Source of the DNA: Leptospira wolffii serovar Khorat str. Khorat-H2
Lineage (GTDB): Bacteria > Spirochaetota > Leptospiria > Leptospirales > Leptospiraceae
Reading direction: 5' to 3'
Length of the DNA stretch: 64,000 nucleotides
Assembly (NCBI RefSeq): GCF_000306115.2
Contig: NZ_AKWX02000023.1
Coordinates: forward strand, 434,001-498,000
The notes beneath the pieces are model-generated. The model searched no databases and had not been told where the DNA came from. It was given only the letters and a program-made list of their open reading frames with translations. Below are positions 36,478 to 44,321 of the stretch, one piece after another (positions within the stretch are counted from its first letter, which is position 1; each line of letters starts with the position of its first letter). A program made the position numbers and the translations under genes.

Positions 36478-37224
36478 ATGAATTCCCTCTTGGATGAACC
36501 GGATTTTCCCAAATTGATTCTTGCCTACCGTGAGGCCCTCCAGAGGAGATACTCTAAGGAAAATCTATCTCGGTATTCGGAGTTCTCCTCCATCCCTGAA
36601 GAAAGAGTGAAACTTTTAACGAAATATTTTCTGGAGCTACTTTATCCGGAATGGGAGGGACGAAGGAGGTTGGATGGAGCCTTTCGTTCTCTTTCCGGTT
36701 TCGTACATTCTCCTTCCAAGGTTTTCGGTTTATTAGGTTCTTTAAGCGGCGCCGTTTTCAAGTTGGGAAGACATCTTAAATCCGCATTTCAGGCCGGAAT
36801 CGCGGCCTTACATTCTTATGTAACCGCTCATCGTTTCGAGGAGATCATGTATTCCAAGGCGAAGGAACTCCTACAGAAAGGAGAGGATCTTTCCGATCCG
36901 AATATCTTTCGTAAAGTAATCGCCTCGGTTCCGAAAAAGGATGCGGAGCAATTTCGATCCGATATCGTAACCTTATTCCGAACCTTATCCGATCAAGAAT
37001 TGCTTTCCAAGATCAAACAACTCATGGAGGAAGTGGTCCGGACCATGAAGTCTAAGCCTAAGACTTACACTCCGGAGGAAGTGGAAGGAATTCTCTTGGG
37101 AGCCGGAATTTTGACTCGGGGAGAGGAGTTGTTTCGAGGGATGAATCGCGAAGAAATGAATTTGATCTTAAGAGCGATCGATCGGATTGAAAAGGATTCT
37201 TTCGAAGAGGCGTTGGGATCTTAA
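36478..37224 (+). CDS. Hypothetical helical protein (248 aa)
   Basis: I do not recognise this protein. It is soluble and probably all-helical, with a central Gly/Ser-rich hydrophobic patch (VFGLLGSLSGAVFKLG, about residues 80-95). A charged C-terminal half follows (LSDQELLSKIKQLMEEVVRTMKSKP, EEVEGILLGAGILTRGEELF). The start is ATG 36478; the frame stays open for about 100 bases upstream but offers no ATG. It follows the cytochrome gene after 147 bases and may be the last gene of that unit. Confidence 0.6.
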   Translation: MNSLLDEPDFPKLILAYREALQRRYSKENLSRYSEFSSIPEERVKLLTKYFLELLYPEWEGRRRLDGAFRSLSGFVHSPSKVFGLLGSLSGAVFKLGRHLKSAFQAGIAALHSYVTAHRFEEIMYSKAKELLQKGEDLSDPNIFRKVIASVPKKDAEQFRSDIVTLFRTLSDQELLSKIKQLMEEVVRTMKSKPKTYTPEEVEGILLGAGILTRGEELFRGMNREEMNLILRAIDRIEKDSFEEALGS

Positions 37225-37285
37225 GCCCGAATCTGAAGCGAGATGGAAGCATATGATCAGCCATATATGCCGAAATAGGATATGA

Positions 37286-38794
37286 TTATTCTATTTTCTT
37301 AGATTTCGAAAGTTTGGGTTCGATTTGGATGAGTTCCACTCCGGAATTTGTTTTAGCGAATCCGTCGATTCTTTTGCCGCGGGTTTCCAATTCTTTCTTC
37401 AGATCCTCGAGTTCTTTCGCGCCTTTAAGGTGAGAATACAGTAACCAGATGCGGCCGCTACGACTTTGAAGTTCAATCGAATTGCCTTTCAGTTCTTCGG
37501 GAATAAATTCAAAATCGAGTTTCGGCGATCTTCCGGTTTCATTATAATAAATGAATGCACTCTCTGCGAGAGTGTATACATATAACTTATCGCCGGGAAG
37601 TGCATGTTTGGAAACGTATTCCAGACTTTTGCGCACGTTTTCTAAAGAAAACGGGAAAGAAAATGTAAGAATCAAGGCCGATAATATTGGAAAGAAGGAG
37701 AGAATGGAAGCGCGTAGAACTCTCTTGTCTGATAATTTTTCGGAGATATTTAATAACGTAAAACTTGAAACCATCAGAACCGGAGGTACGAGATACAGTA
37801 AAAAACGTAAATCCACGGGATAGAGCTGGAAAGAGGATATAGCTAAATGTACGAATATAGGAAGTAGGAGTAGTAGCCCAACGGTCACGTTTTTCGATTT
37901 GAGTAATCTCAATATTCCGAAAACGTAAAGACCGAAAGTTATGATTCCGAATGGGCCTTGATATAAAACTCCGCCGAAGAACTTACCGATGGCGTCCCCA
38001 AGAAAAAGCCAGAAATCAGCCTGTAGCGGATTTGATGGCAGAAATGTTTTTTTCCAGTAATCGAGCATTACGCTTTTGCTCGGATGAGATTGCAGAAATA
38101 ATATATAATATGCCCCAAAGAAAAAAGCCCATGATATGGCGGGGATTAAAAGGTATACTGGTGAGAAACGCTTCTCGATTAAACTTTGATATCCTAATAA
38201 GATTCCTATGCAAAACAAAACGATAGGAGTTATATTCGAGAGAGGGAGAAGGATTACTCCTAAAGCTGAAATCCAGAGTATTCTTCTGAGTTCACTTTTG
38301 TATTCTCTCAAGGTCAAGAAGGTCAACAACAAGTAAGAGAGGCAATCTAACATATATTGTTTCGCTTCGGAGGCGTAATAAATTAAGGAAGGAGTCAGAC
38401 AAAAAAGTAGCGTAGCATAGAGTGAAAGTTTTCTGTTTTTGAAAATCAGCTCTGCGACGTTATACATCAACGGAATACAGATCCAAAATGAAACCAGAGG
38501 AAATAGTCTTAGTCCGTATTCCGTATATCCGAATGGAAATGCGAATAACTTTTCGAACTGAAGAAAGAGGATAGGTGCCATCTGGTTGTATTCCAAGGGT
38601 TCCAATAATCCAAGAGGCGAACGATGGATTATACTAAGAACGAGCATTGCTTCATCCAGCCATAAGCTACGATTTAGTAGATATTGATATACAGAGGTTA
38701 GAATGCCGACCGAGAAAACGAGATTTCTGAGAGTGGAATGGGATAGGGATTCGATTTTAAGAGAGATGCGATTATAAAATTCTTTCAAAAACAT
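37286..38794 (-). CDS. GT-C membrane glycosyltransferase (family 39-like)
   Basis: The 502-aa integral membrane protein has about ten to twelve hydrophobic segments. The first outer loop carries LWLDEAMLVLS (about residues 44-54), the acidic motif of the PMT/ArnT-like GT39 group. YYASEAKQYMLDCLSYLL (about 140-157) is also typical. The soluble C-terminus (about 400-502) fits the periplasmic domain of this fold. It would use a polyprenyl-phosphate sugar to decorate lipid or protein outside the inner membrane. It converges with the unknown 248-aa gene and is followed on its 5' side by a tRNA. Substrate unknown. Confidence 0.75.
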   Translation of the reverse strand: MFLKEFYNRISLKIESLSHSTLRNLVFSVGILTSVYQYLLNRSLWLDEAMLVLSIIHRSPLGLLEPLEYNQMAPILFLQFEKLFAFPFGYTEYGLRLFPLVSFWICIPLMYNVAELIFKNRKLSLYATLLFCLTPSLIYYASEAKQYMLDCLSYLLLTFLTLREYKSELRRILWISALGVILLPLSNITPIVLFCIGILLGYQSLIEKRFSPVYLLIPAISWAFFFGAYYILFLQSHPSKSVMLDYWKKTFLPSNPLQADFWLFLGDAIGKFFGGVLYQGPFGIITFGLYVFGILRLLKSKNVTVGLLLLLPIFVHLAISSFQLYPVDLRFLLYLVPPVLMVSSFTLLNISEKLSDKRVLRASILSFFPILSALILTFSFPFSLENVRKSLEYVSKHALPGDKLYVYTLAESAFIYYNETGRSPKLDFEFIPEELKGNSIELQSRSGRIWLLYSHLKGAKELEDLKKELETRGKRIDGFAKTNSGVELIQIEPKLSKSKKIE

Positions 38795-38940
38795 TATAGA
38801 AGGCGCAAGACTACATGCCCTTACGTTAGTAACTTTTTGAATAAAAATACGGCCGCAAATATATGCATATTACAAAAATGGGATTCAGAATAAAAAAGGA
38901 AAAGTTTATTAGGAAGAGACTCGGTATGCTTTTAAACCAC

Positions 38941-39024
38941 TGCCGACGGTCGGAGTCGAACCGACACGGGGTTGCCCCCGCTGGATTTTGAATCCAGTGC
39001 GTCTACCAATTCCACCACATCGGC
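38941..39024 (-). tRNA. tRNA-Leu (CAA anticodon)
   Basis: The 84-base gene has a 7-bp acceptor stem (GCCGATG with CGTCGGC, one G-U pair). The D-arm region is TGGTGGAATTGGTAGACGCA-like, the anticodon arm CTGGATTCAAAATCCAG reads CAA, and the long variable arm is typical of leucine tRNAs. The T-arm carries GGTTCGACTCC. The CCA tail is not encoded, the next bases being GTG. I see no strong terminator after it. Confidence 0.95.
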
Positions 39025-39050
39025 GGGTTATAATGATACCTTTTTCCTTT

Positions 39051-39479
39051 TCAGGAATCGAGTTCGATGTATTTGCCCTTTCCTCGGGCAACGATTTTAC
39101 CGATCTCGTTTTCGATTTCCGCGCGGTTTTCGATTACTTTTTTATTTTTCTTTACGAACCATCCGCGAAGATGCAAGGGTTGATTGACTTGCGCAGGTTG
39201 TAAAAAGCGAATCGTAAGCTCGCCGGTTGTCGTTTTGAAATTCATAGCCTCGTTGATCTTAGCCATGATTTCGTCCAAAATAGTCGCAATGATACCGGGA
39301 TGAATGACGTCCGGCGACCCTTGAAACTTTTCCGGGACAGTGTAATCTCCGTAAGCGGTCTTTGTGTCCTCGTCAAAGGTGATCTTTAACTGAAGACCGT
39401 CCGGATTATCAGGACTAGACCCGAAGCTCAGGTTTTCCCGAACCGTAGATTTCATATATGTCAAGTTATTACTTAACAT
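39051..39479 (-). CDS. Hotdog-fold thioesterase (PaaI/4HBT-like)
   Basis: The 142-aa protein has the core signature [20 protein letters not shown] (about residues 62-81), corresponding to the HGGxxAxLLDE active-site helix of PaaI-type thioesterases. Strands [22 protein letters not shown] and KVIENRAEI follow. Such enzymes hydrolyse acyl-CoA or aromatic-CoA esters in the cytoplasm. Usual family length is 130-150 aa. An alternative start at Met9 (39455) exists; the longer form has a weak AGGA upstream. It sits between the tRNA and the divergent proline-rich gene. Confidence 0.78.
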   Translation of the reverse strand: MLSNNLTYMKSTVRENLSFGSSPDNPDGLQLKITFDEDTKTAYGDYTVPEKFQGSPDVIHPGIIATILDEIMAKINEAMNFKTTTGELTIRFLQPAQVNQPLHLRGWFVKKNKKVIENRAEIENEIGKIVARGKGKYIELDS

Positions 39480-39565
39480 TCATGGTGTCAATCCTAAAAA
39501 CGTAAAGGTCTTTGTTTAAGAACGATGGGATATTCTGTCGAAAATAGTAAGGAAGAACCAGTTAG

Positions 39566-41548
39566 ATGACGGCCCTACTTCTATTACTCGGGTTGCTCTC
39601 CGCGGGAGCAGGCGCATATACACTATTTCGGGATCCCAACCGCTCCCAAGGTTCCTCTGCGCCCGGTTCTTCTTCCGGATCGGGCGGCGGCGGAGCGTCG
39701 TCTTCGGGGGCGGGTTCGGGTCCTAGCCCGGCTCCGGGCGATCGGGGAAAATTAGTCAACGTAGGAGAACCTTCTACTCCGTCTGCGCCTGTCCCTTCTC
39801 CCGGAAAACAATCCTCTTCTCCTTCCGCACCTTCCGCTTCGCCTCCATCGGGACAGCAGGAATGGCAAGGCCCTTCGGGTGAAGCGGAGAAACCTTCCTT
39901 ACCGGGATTAAAGAAAAGTAACAAACTCAATCTTCCGCACCTTACGGACGATATCATCCGGAACAATTCACGTTATGCGCATCACCGACGTCCCCTTCTT
40001 CATTCGGAAGCCTTGGTGGATAAGGAGAATTTTCTAGGCGCTCTTGAAATTCTAAAGAGGACGAATTCTAGAATTCCGGATCAGGATATCAATCGCAAGA
40101 TAGGCGAAAATATCCAGGCGATAGAGGACCATCTTACTTCTCCTCCCGAAGAGGATACGTATTCTCCGGACGATCCGAATTATGCGGGACCTCCGATTCC
40201 TATGGGGGACTTGGTTCGGGCTATTAAGGATATTAGCCAAGCCATGGGAAGCAGTCTGTCCCAAGGATTCGCCACTCCGATCCAGATACAGGCTCCTCCG
40301 GGAACGGAAGCGCCTAAGCTTCCTGCGGAACTTCCGTCGGGACCGGTATCTTACCAAATCATATCTTATGCTCCGTCTTCCGGGCCGATTCCACCTCCTC
40401 CTCCGGGAACTCCAAGTTATTCTCCGAGTGGAATTCCCGGCCCCCCAGGACCTCCTGGCGGTGGGGGAGGAGTTCCTTCCGCACCTTCTTCTTACGAGCC
40501 GCCCCAAGCTCCGGAAAGACCTTCCGCTCCGGAGCATTTGGATCCGAACGAGATGGATCTTCCATCCGACACGTTCTTCACGGACGAGTGGGAGAAGTTT
40601 AAAGATTTACCGTTAGTCGATCGTAGGACTGGAGAAGATCGTCGTTCCGGCGGGGAGAGAAGAGGGGACGGAGGAACTAGGAAGGATAGAAGAGGGGAAG
40701 ATGATAGAAGAAAGGAAGATCTCTTCCAACAACGCGACGATTATTTAAAGAAGAAGTCCGAGGAGAAGCGCGAAGAACGAGCTCGACAAGAAGAGGAAGA
40801 GCCGCTTCCACAAGATTGGCCTAGACCCGAATATCCTTTATCCGATCAGCTCCCTCAATTTGCGGCTCCTATACTACCGCAGATCGATCTGGTTCCGATC
40901 CGATTGCCGGAACCGGAAGATAAGGTTCTAAGAGGAGAAGTTCCAGAATCACCTTCTCCTCCGGCAACTGCGCCTGCTCCCGAGGCCGGTCCCGCTCAAA
41001 GTTTAGCTCCTGTAGAACTTCCTAAGATCGATCTTCCGGATCCCGTGGACGAAAGAAGGCAGGAAGAATCCGCTCCGGATATACAACCCATAGGCCCTGG
41101 CCAGGCCCCTAGTTCTCCCGGTGCGGAAGAAGCGCCCGAGATAGAGGTCTTAGAAGGAGGTCTCGAACCTTTAGACGAGGATAGACCCGAGTCCTCGGGC
41201 GGAGGCGATAAGGACGACGAGCCTAAGATGATCCACGGTATTCTGGAGCTTAAGCCTCCGGAAGTGGACGACGCGCCTTTTCTTACTCTTACCTACGATT
41301 TCGGAAAGATACCCCATTCCTTTAAGCTTTCTAAGAATTATAGTATTATGGAATACTCATACTATAAGTATAAGCCGATGCTGATAAAGGCGCAGGAATT
41401 CGCCCGCAGGAAGATGCTGAAAAACGCGTTGAATTATTATCGAGTCATTAAATCCCAGAATATCCCTCCCGAGCTCAGAAAAATGATAAACCGTAATATC
41501 AAGGATATTACGGAATTCATGGAGAAATATCTGATGGCAAAAGGTTAG
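39566..41548 (+). CDS. Large proline/glycine-rich anchored protein (660 aa)
   Basis: An N-terminal hydrophobic segment (TALLLLLGLLSAGAGAYTLF, about residues 2-20) anchors or exports the chain. Long low-complexity Ser/Gly/Pro regions follow (about 25-115 and 240-325). A strongly charged block with repeated DRR-type units (GEDRRSGGERRGDGG, about 350-410) and a Pro/Glu-rich linker come next. A folded C-terminal domain (about 555-660, FLTLTYDFGKIPHSFKLSKN, helices from AQEFARRKMLKNALNYYRVI) looks TPR-like. A smaller helical domain lies at about 125-195. I do not recognise a family. The design suits a protein spanning the periplasm or tethering partners, which is inference. Confidence 0.7.
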   Translation: MTALLLLLGLLSAGAGAYTLFRDPNRSQGSSAPGSSSGSGGGGASSSGAGSGPSPAPGDRGKLVNVGEPSTPSAPVPSPGKQSSSPSAPSASPPSGQQEWQGPSGEAEKPSLPGLKKSNKLNLPHLTDDIIRNNSRYAHHRRPLLHSEALVDKENFLGALEILKRTNSRIPDQDINRKIGENIQAIEDHLTSPPEEDTYSPDDPNYAGPPIPMGDLVRAIKDISQAMGSSLSQGFATPIQIQAPPGTEAPKLPAELPSGPVSYQIISYAPSSGPIPPPPPGTPSYSPSGIPGPPGPPGGGGGVPSAPSSYEPPQAPERPSAPEHLDPNEMDLPSDTFFTDEWEKFKDLPLVDRRTGEDRRSGGERRGDGGTRKDRRGEDDRRKEDLFQQRDDYLKKKSEEKREERARQEEEEPLPQDWPRPEYPLSDQLPQFAAPILPQIDLVPIRLPEPEDKVLRGEVPESPSPPATAPAPEAGPAQSLAPVELPKIDLPDPVDERRQEESAPDIQPIGPGQAPSSPGAEEAPEIEVLEGGLEPLDEDRPESSGGGDKDDEPKMIHGILELKPPEVDDAPFLTLTYDFGKIPHSFKLSKNYSIMEYSYYKYKPMLIKAQEFARRKMLKNALNYYRVIKSQNIPPELRKMINRNIKDITEFMEKYLMAKG

Positions 41549-41569
41549 AGGAGGGCTCCCTCCTCTAAC
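41544..41569. terminator. Terminator hairpin between convergent genes
   Basis: GTTAGAGGAGG (41544-41554) pairs with CCTCCTCTAAC (41559-41569) around GCTC. The stem includes the stop codon of the proline-rich gene and lies 20 bases past the end of the leftward lipoprotein genes, so it can serve both directions. Confidence 0.7.
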
Positions 41570-41588
41570 TATTACGGCGGGGGAAATC

Positions 41589-41930
41589 CTATTGGACCCT
41601 GCTCACGATCGCGCTGAACTTAGTGCAGTATCCGGTTCCGACGAGTCCATAGAACCAGGATTCGGTCATCTTGATATCGGAAAGAGTTCCTCCGTAGGCC
41701 TGTACTTGCAGTTTGGCCATCGCGGTCTGCTGTCTTCCGTTTGTGCTGATCGGAATAAAAAAGAAAAGTTGAAATCCGCAACTTTCCGAATAAACGGGAA
41801 AGCTCACGATTCTTTCGTCCTTTTCCGGAGTCTTGAGAGGAGGTTGGACCGGAATGACCGTAGGCGTGGAAGAGCATCCGTAAGTTAAAAGCCAGGAAGA
41901 TAAAACGAAAAATATGCCTAGTCTCTTCAT
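41589..41930 (-). CDS. Small lipoprotein, second gene of pair 1
   Basis: This 113-aa protein starts at ATG 41930, which overlaps the upstream stop and has GGGAGAGG at good spacing; the frame extends far upstream over its neighbour but that is not coding. The lipobox is LLTYGC (Cys19). The mature domain contains SESCGFQLFFFIP, GRQQTAMAKLQ, QAYGGTLSDIKM and ESWFYGLVGTGYCTKFSAIV. Two conserved Cys (in CGF and GYCTKF) may form a disulfide. It is close to the protein at 42461 and more distantly like its operon partner. Function unknown; TRL-like small lipoproteins show a similar GEAC-type pattern. Confidence 0.75.
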   Translation of the reverse strand: MKRLGIFFVLSSWLLTYGCSSTPTVIPVQPPLKTPEKDERIVSFPVYSESCGFQLFFFIPISTNGRQQTAMAKLQVQAYGGTLSDIKMTESWFYGLVGTGYCTKFSAIVSRVQ

Positions 41931-42268
41931 CTTACTGCCTCTCCCGAAATGGACGTGCAACGCATTGTTCCTATTACGATCCAATACCAATCCTCTTCGA
42001 TTACGATATTCACGAGTCCCGCGGCTCCGGGAGCCTGGGTGAGAGCGTTTATATAGGCTCTTTCTACCCTGGAGTTCAGGGCCATGGGGATAAAACTCGT
42101 TTCCATGAACAATAATCCCAGAACGCCGCAGGCCTCGCCTTTGACTCTCATGAACGGTTTTTCTTTTCCGGTTAGGTGCGGTTGGATCATAACCTCTCCC
42201 GAGGAACATCCGATTCCGAATAGTAGAGGTAGTAATACTAGGAAGAAGATAGAAATGGTTTTTCCCAT
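41927..42268 (-). CDS. Small lipoprotein, first gene of pair 1
   Basis: The 113-aa protein starts at ATG 42268 by comparison with its paralogue at 43146; a longer form from 42295 is possible. The leader LLPLLFGIGC gives a lipobox (Cys21), followed by SSGEVMIQPHLTGKEK. The domain has VKGEACGVLGLLF, NSRVERAYINALTQAPGA and IEEDWYWIVIGTMRCTSISG. Paired Cys residues and the W[YF][WY]..G pattern match the second gene, so all four proteins of the block share one fold. It is translationally coupled to the gene at 41930. The cell role is unknown. Confidence 0.72.
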   Translation of the reverse strand: MGKTISIFFLVLLPLLFGIGCSSGEVMIQPHLTGKEKPFMRVKGEACGVLGLLFMETSFIPMALNSRVERAYINALTQAPGAAGLVNIVIEEDWYWIVIGTMRCTSISGEAVR

Positions 42269-42406
42269 AGGTCCAACGAGAACGTACCGTGCCATTCTTG
42301 GAAAGAAAAAACGCTTTTTTGGGAAATTAAGTGGCTCGAATTCGGAGTTGCCGGATAATTTATAAGGCGATCCGCATATTTTCAGGTTATTTGATATATT
42401 GTCCGG

Positions 42407-42447
42407 AAAGGGAATATCTAAATTTTCTAAATCAAGATATTCCCTTT
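42407..42447. terminator. Long hairpin between the two lipoprotein gene pairs
   Basis: A 13-bp perfect stem, AAAGGGAATATCT (42407-42419) with AGATATTCCCTTT (42435-42447), has a 15-base loop and T/A runs outside both arms. It would end the upstream leftward pair before the downstream pair begins, so each pair has its own transcript. Confidence 0.75.
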
Positions 42448-42460
42448 TTTTAATCTCTTG

Positions 42461-42805
42461 TTATTGCGCTCTTGTTACGAGGGCGCTGAACTTGGTGCAG
42501 TATCCAGTTCCGACGAGTCCGTAGAACCAGGATTCTTCCATTCTGATGTCGGATAAGGTTCCGCCATAAGCTTGGAATTGGATTTTTTGGAAGGCGCTTG
42601 CTTGTCTAGTGTTCACATTGATCGGAATGAACAAAAGAAGCTGGAAACCGCAAGCCTCGGCATATACGGGAAAGGTGGACAATCTTTGATCTTTTTCCAC
42701 TTTTGCAGGTGCTGGTTGAGCCGGGATGATTACCGGAGTGGAGCTACAGCCTACGCTAAGAGCGATAGACGCGCAAAGGGTGAATAATACTAAAATTCTT
42801 TTCAT
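42461..42805 (-). CDS. Small lipoprotein, second gene of pair 2
   Basis: The 114-aa protein starts at ATG 42805, overlapping the stop of the gene before it by 4 bases. The lipobox ends in LSVGC (Cys20), then SSTPVIIPAQPAPAKVEKD. The domain carries YAEACGFQLLLFIPINVNTRQASAF, QAYGGTLSDIRMEESWFYG and TGYCTKFSALVTRAQ, nearly the same as the protein at 41589 over its C-terminal two thirds. Function unknown. The strong conservation of the copy suggests recent duplication or selection on both. Confidence 0.75.
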   Translation of the reverse strand: MKRILVLFTLCASIALSVGCSSTPVIIPAQPAPAKVEKDQRLSTFPVYAEACGFQLLLFIPINVNTRQASAFQKIQFQAYGGTLSDIRMEESWFYGLVGTGYCTKFSALVTRAQ

Positions 42806-43146
42806 TGAACTGCGTCTCCTGTGATAGACAGACATCTCATAGTTCCGATTACGACCCAATACCAATCTTCTTCGATTGCGATATTGGTTAAGCCGATAGC
42901 ACCCGGAGCTTGGCTGATTGCGGAGAAATACGCTCTCTCCACTCTGGAGTTAACTCCGAAAGGGAACACGTAGTAAGCGGTTGCCAGGAGACCCATCATT
43001 CCGCAGGCTTCGCCTTTGACTCTTCTGATTACTTTTTCTTTTCCTGTTAACTTCGGTTGGATCAGAACTTCTCCCGAGGAGCAAGCGGATCCGAAGAGTA
43101 ACGGGAGAAGAACGATCAATAAAATTGAAACTGTTTTTTTACCCAT
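42802..43146 (-). CDS. Small lipoprotein, first gene of pair 2
   Basis: The 114-aa protein starts at ATG 43146. The frame is open further upstream to 43308, but that part has no ribosome site or signal sequence. The leader VLLPLLFGSAC gives a lipobox (Cys22), then SSGEVLIQPKLTGKEK. The domain has VKGEACGMMGLL, NSRVERAYFSAISQAPGA and IEEDWYWVVIGTMRCLSITG. It is coupled to the gene at 42805. It is paralogous to the protein at 42268. Function unknown. Confidence 0.75.
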   Translation of the reverse strand: MGKKTVSILLIVLLPLLFGSACSSGEVLIQPKLTGKEKVIRRVKGEACGMMGLLATAYYVFPFGVNSRVERAYFSAISQAPGAIGLTNIAIEEDWYWVVIGTMRCLSITGDAVQ

Positions 43147-43565
43147 GCGCCTATACATTTGAGAATATGGATTTTTGAAAGGAAAAATCCGAATCGTCGG
43201 AAAGTTATTCTTCCTTCTCTCGAAAATTTCGTATCCCATTTGCGATATACGTATTTCGCGTCTTATCCCATCCGTTTTTTTCGATCCGATATGCTTCCTA
43301 ATGGACATCCGGACGTTTACGCTTGTGCTTATTGTTAACCGAAGTGAGTTCGCCGATTTTGGAGAATCATTCTACCGAATCGTAAGAATTTCCGAAAGAT
43401 CGACTTAGTACTTGTTAGTCTTTTTATCTCATTTGGGAGATGGGGACGGGGGCGGCGAGCGTTGGAATTCCCTCTTCTTTTTTTTTCGAGGAGGAGAAAA
43501 ATGAAAAACTGCTTTTCAAGTTATCGGTCTAAATTTAGAATGATTCTAAATTAGGAGAGTGCCTC
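43147..43565 (+). promoter_or_regulatory. Divergent regulatory gap between lipoprotein pair and peroxiredoxin
   Basis: About 420 bases hold no gene I accept. Promoters for the leftward lipoprotein pair and the rightward peroxiredoxin must lie here. The right end contains the PerR-type palindrome listed separately. A purine/T-rich stretch (CTTCTTTTTTTTTCGAGGAGG near 43474-43495) precedes it. Confidence 0.5.
43532..43552. promoter_or_regulatory. PerR/Fur-type operator ahead of the peroxiredoxin gene
   Basis: This is a perfect 21-base palindrome centred on G43542 with the core TTAGAATGATTCTAA, the 7-1-7 layout of PerR and Fur boxes (Bacillus PerR consensus TTATAATnATTATAA). It ends directly at the AGGAG ribosome site of the peroxiredoxin, so a bound repressor would cover the promoter or transcription start. 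Peroxide-responsive control of the gene is expected. Confidence 0.8.
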
Positions 43566-44147
43566 ATGCCTCAAGTTACTTCACTTGCACCGGACTTCAA
43601 AGCGGAAGCTGTGATCGGCCAGCAAATCAAAGAAATCAAACTTTCCGATTATAAGGGAAAGTGGGTTGTTCTCTTTTTCTGGCCTCTCGACTTCACCTTC
43701 GTTTGTCCTACGGAAATTATCGAATACGATGCTAAACTGGACGAATTCAAGAAACTCGGAGCGGAAGTTCTGGGAGTTTCCGTGGATAGCGCCTTTACGC
43801 ATCTTGCTTGGAAAAACACTCCTCGTAAACAAGGCGGATTGGGCGAGATCAAGTATCCTTTGATTGCTGACATAACTAAGTCGATCGCAAGAGATTACGG
43901 CGTACTGACCGAAGGAGGAGTCGCATTGAGAGGAACCTTCATCATCGATCCTACCGGAACGATTAGACAGGCTACGATCAACGATCTTCCGGTAGGAAGA
44001 AACATCGACGAAGCGATCCGTCTGGTAAAAGCCTTCCAATACGTGGAAAAACACGGCGAAGTTTGCCCTGCAAACTGGGACGAAGGAAAGAAAACCATGA
44101 AAGCGGACCCAGAGAAATCCAAAGAGTATTTCTCCTCCGTAAACTAA
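43566..44147 (+). CDS. ahpC: Typical 2-Cys peroxiredoxin (AhpC/Prx1 type)
   Basis: The 193-aa thiol peroxidase reduces hydrogen peroxide and organic peroxides in the cytoplasm. The peroxidatic Cys47 lies in FTFVCPTEI and the resolving Cys167 in [22 protein letters not shown] and [10 protein letters not shown] are textbook. Length matches the AhpC/Prx1 class (about 185-200 aa). No ahpF or thioredoxin reductase gene is adjacent, so reduction must come from elsewhere. A PerR-type operator sits just upstream and a GC-rich hairpin just downstream, so it is a single-gene unit. An AGGAG ribosome site precedes ATG 43566. Confidence 0.95.
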   Translation: MPQVTSLAPDFKAEAVIGQQIKEIKLSDYKGKWVVLFFWPLDFTFVCPTEIIEYDAKLDEFKKLGAEVLGVSVDSAFTHLAWKNTPRKQGGLGEIKYPLIADITKSIARDYGVLTEGGVALRGTFIIDPTGTIRQATINDLPVGRNIDEAIRLVKAFQYVEKHGEVCPANWDEGKKTMKADPEKSKEYFSSVN

Positions 44148-44157
44148 ATCCCTCCAA

Positions 44158-44182
44158 GAACCCGGCTTTACGCCGGGTTCTA
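44158..44182 (+). terminator. Terminator-like hairpin after ahpC
   Basis: AGAACCCGGC (44158-44167) pairs perfectly with GCCGGGTTCT (44173-44182) around a five-base loop, 10 bases after the stop. The following ATTCT is only partly U-rich. Confidence 0.7.
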
Positions 44183-44273
44183 TTCTCCCAAATTTGTCCT
44201 GGTCCCGGGACCCCACTTCTTAAATTCTGGTCTTATCTCCTCGTTGTAGTTCTCTCCCATAATCCGGAAAGAG

Positions 44274-44303
44274 TTGCATTCCAATATAGATTCAGTCTAA
44301 AAT
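44274..44303 (+). promoter_or_regulatory. Candidate promoter of sufB
   Basis: TTGCAT (44274-44279) and TAAAAT (44298-44303) are spaced by 18 bases and lie just ahead of the ATG at 44322, leaving a very short leader. Confidence 0.4.
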
Positions 44304-44321
44304 ACGAGAGGACAGACAGCA

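Larger units (their letters stand above)
41589..43146 (-). repeat. Tandem duplication of a two-gene lipoprotein unit
   Basis: Two copies of the same gene pair lie head to tail: 43146-42461 and 42268-41589. Within each pair the genes overlap by 4 bases (ATGA). First genes resemble each other (LLPLLFG..CSSGEV, VKGEACG, APGA.GL.NI.IEEDWYW), as do second genes (CSSTP, CGFQL, QAYGGTLSDI, ESWFYGLVGTGYCTKFSA). Confidence 0.85.

Noticed and set aside
40052..40565. Arg-rich frames opposite and beside the proline-rich gene
   Set aside because: They arise from the GC-rich Pro/Gly/Ser codons of the real gene.
43175..43408. 77-codon plus-strand frame before ahpC
   Set aside because: It overlaps only the non-coding extension of the lipoprotein frame and looks like promoter DNA; no ribosome site.
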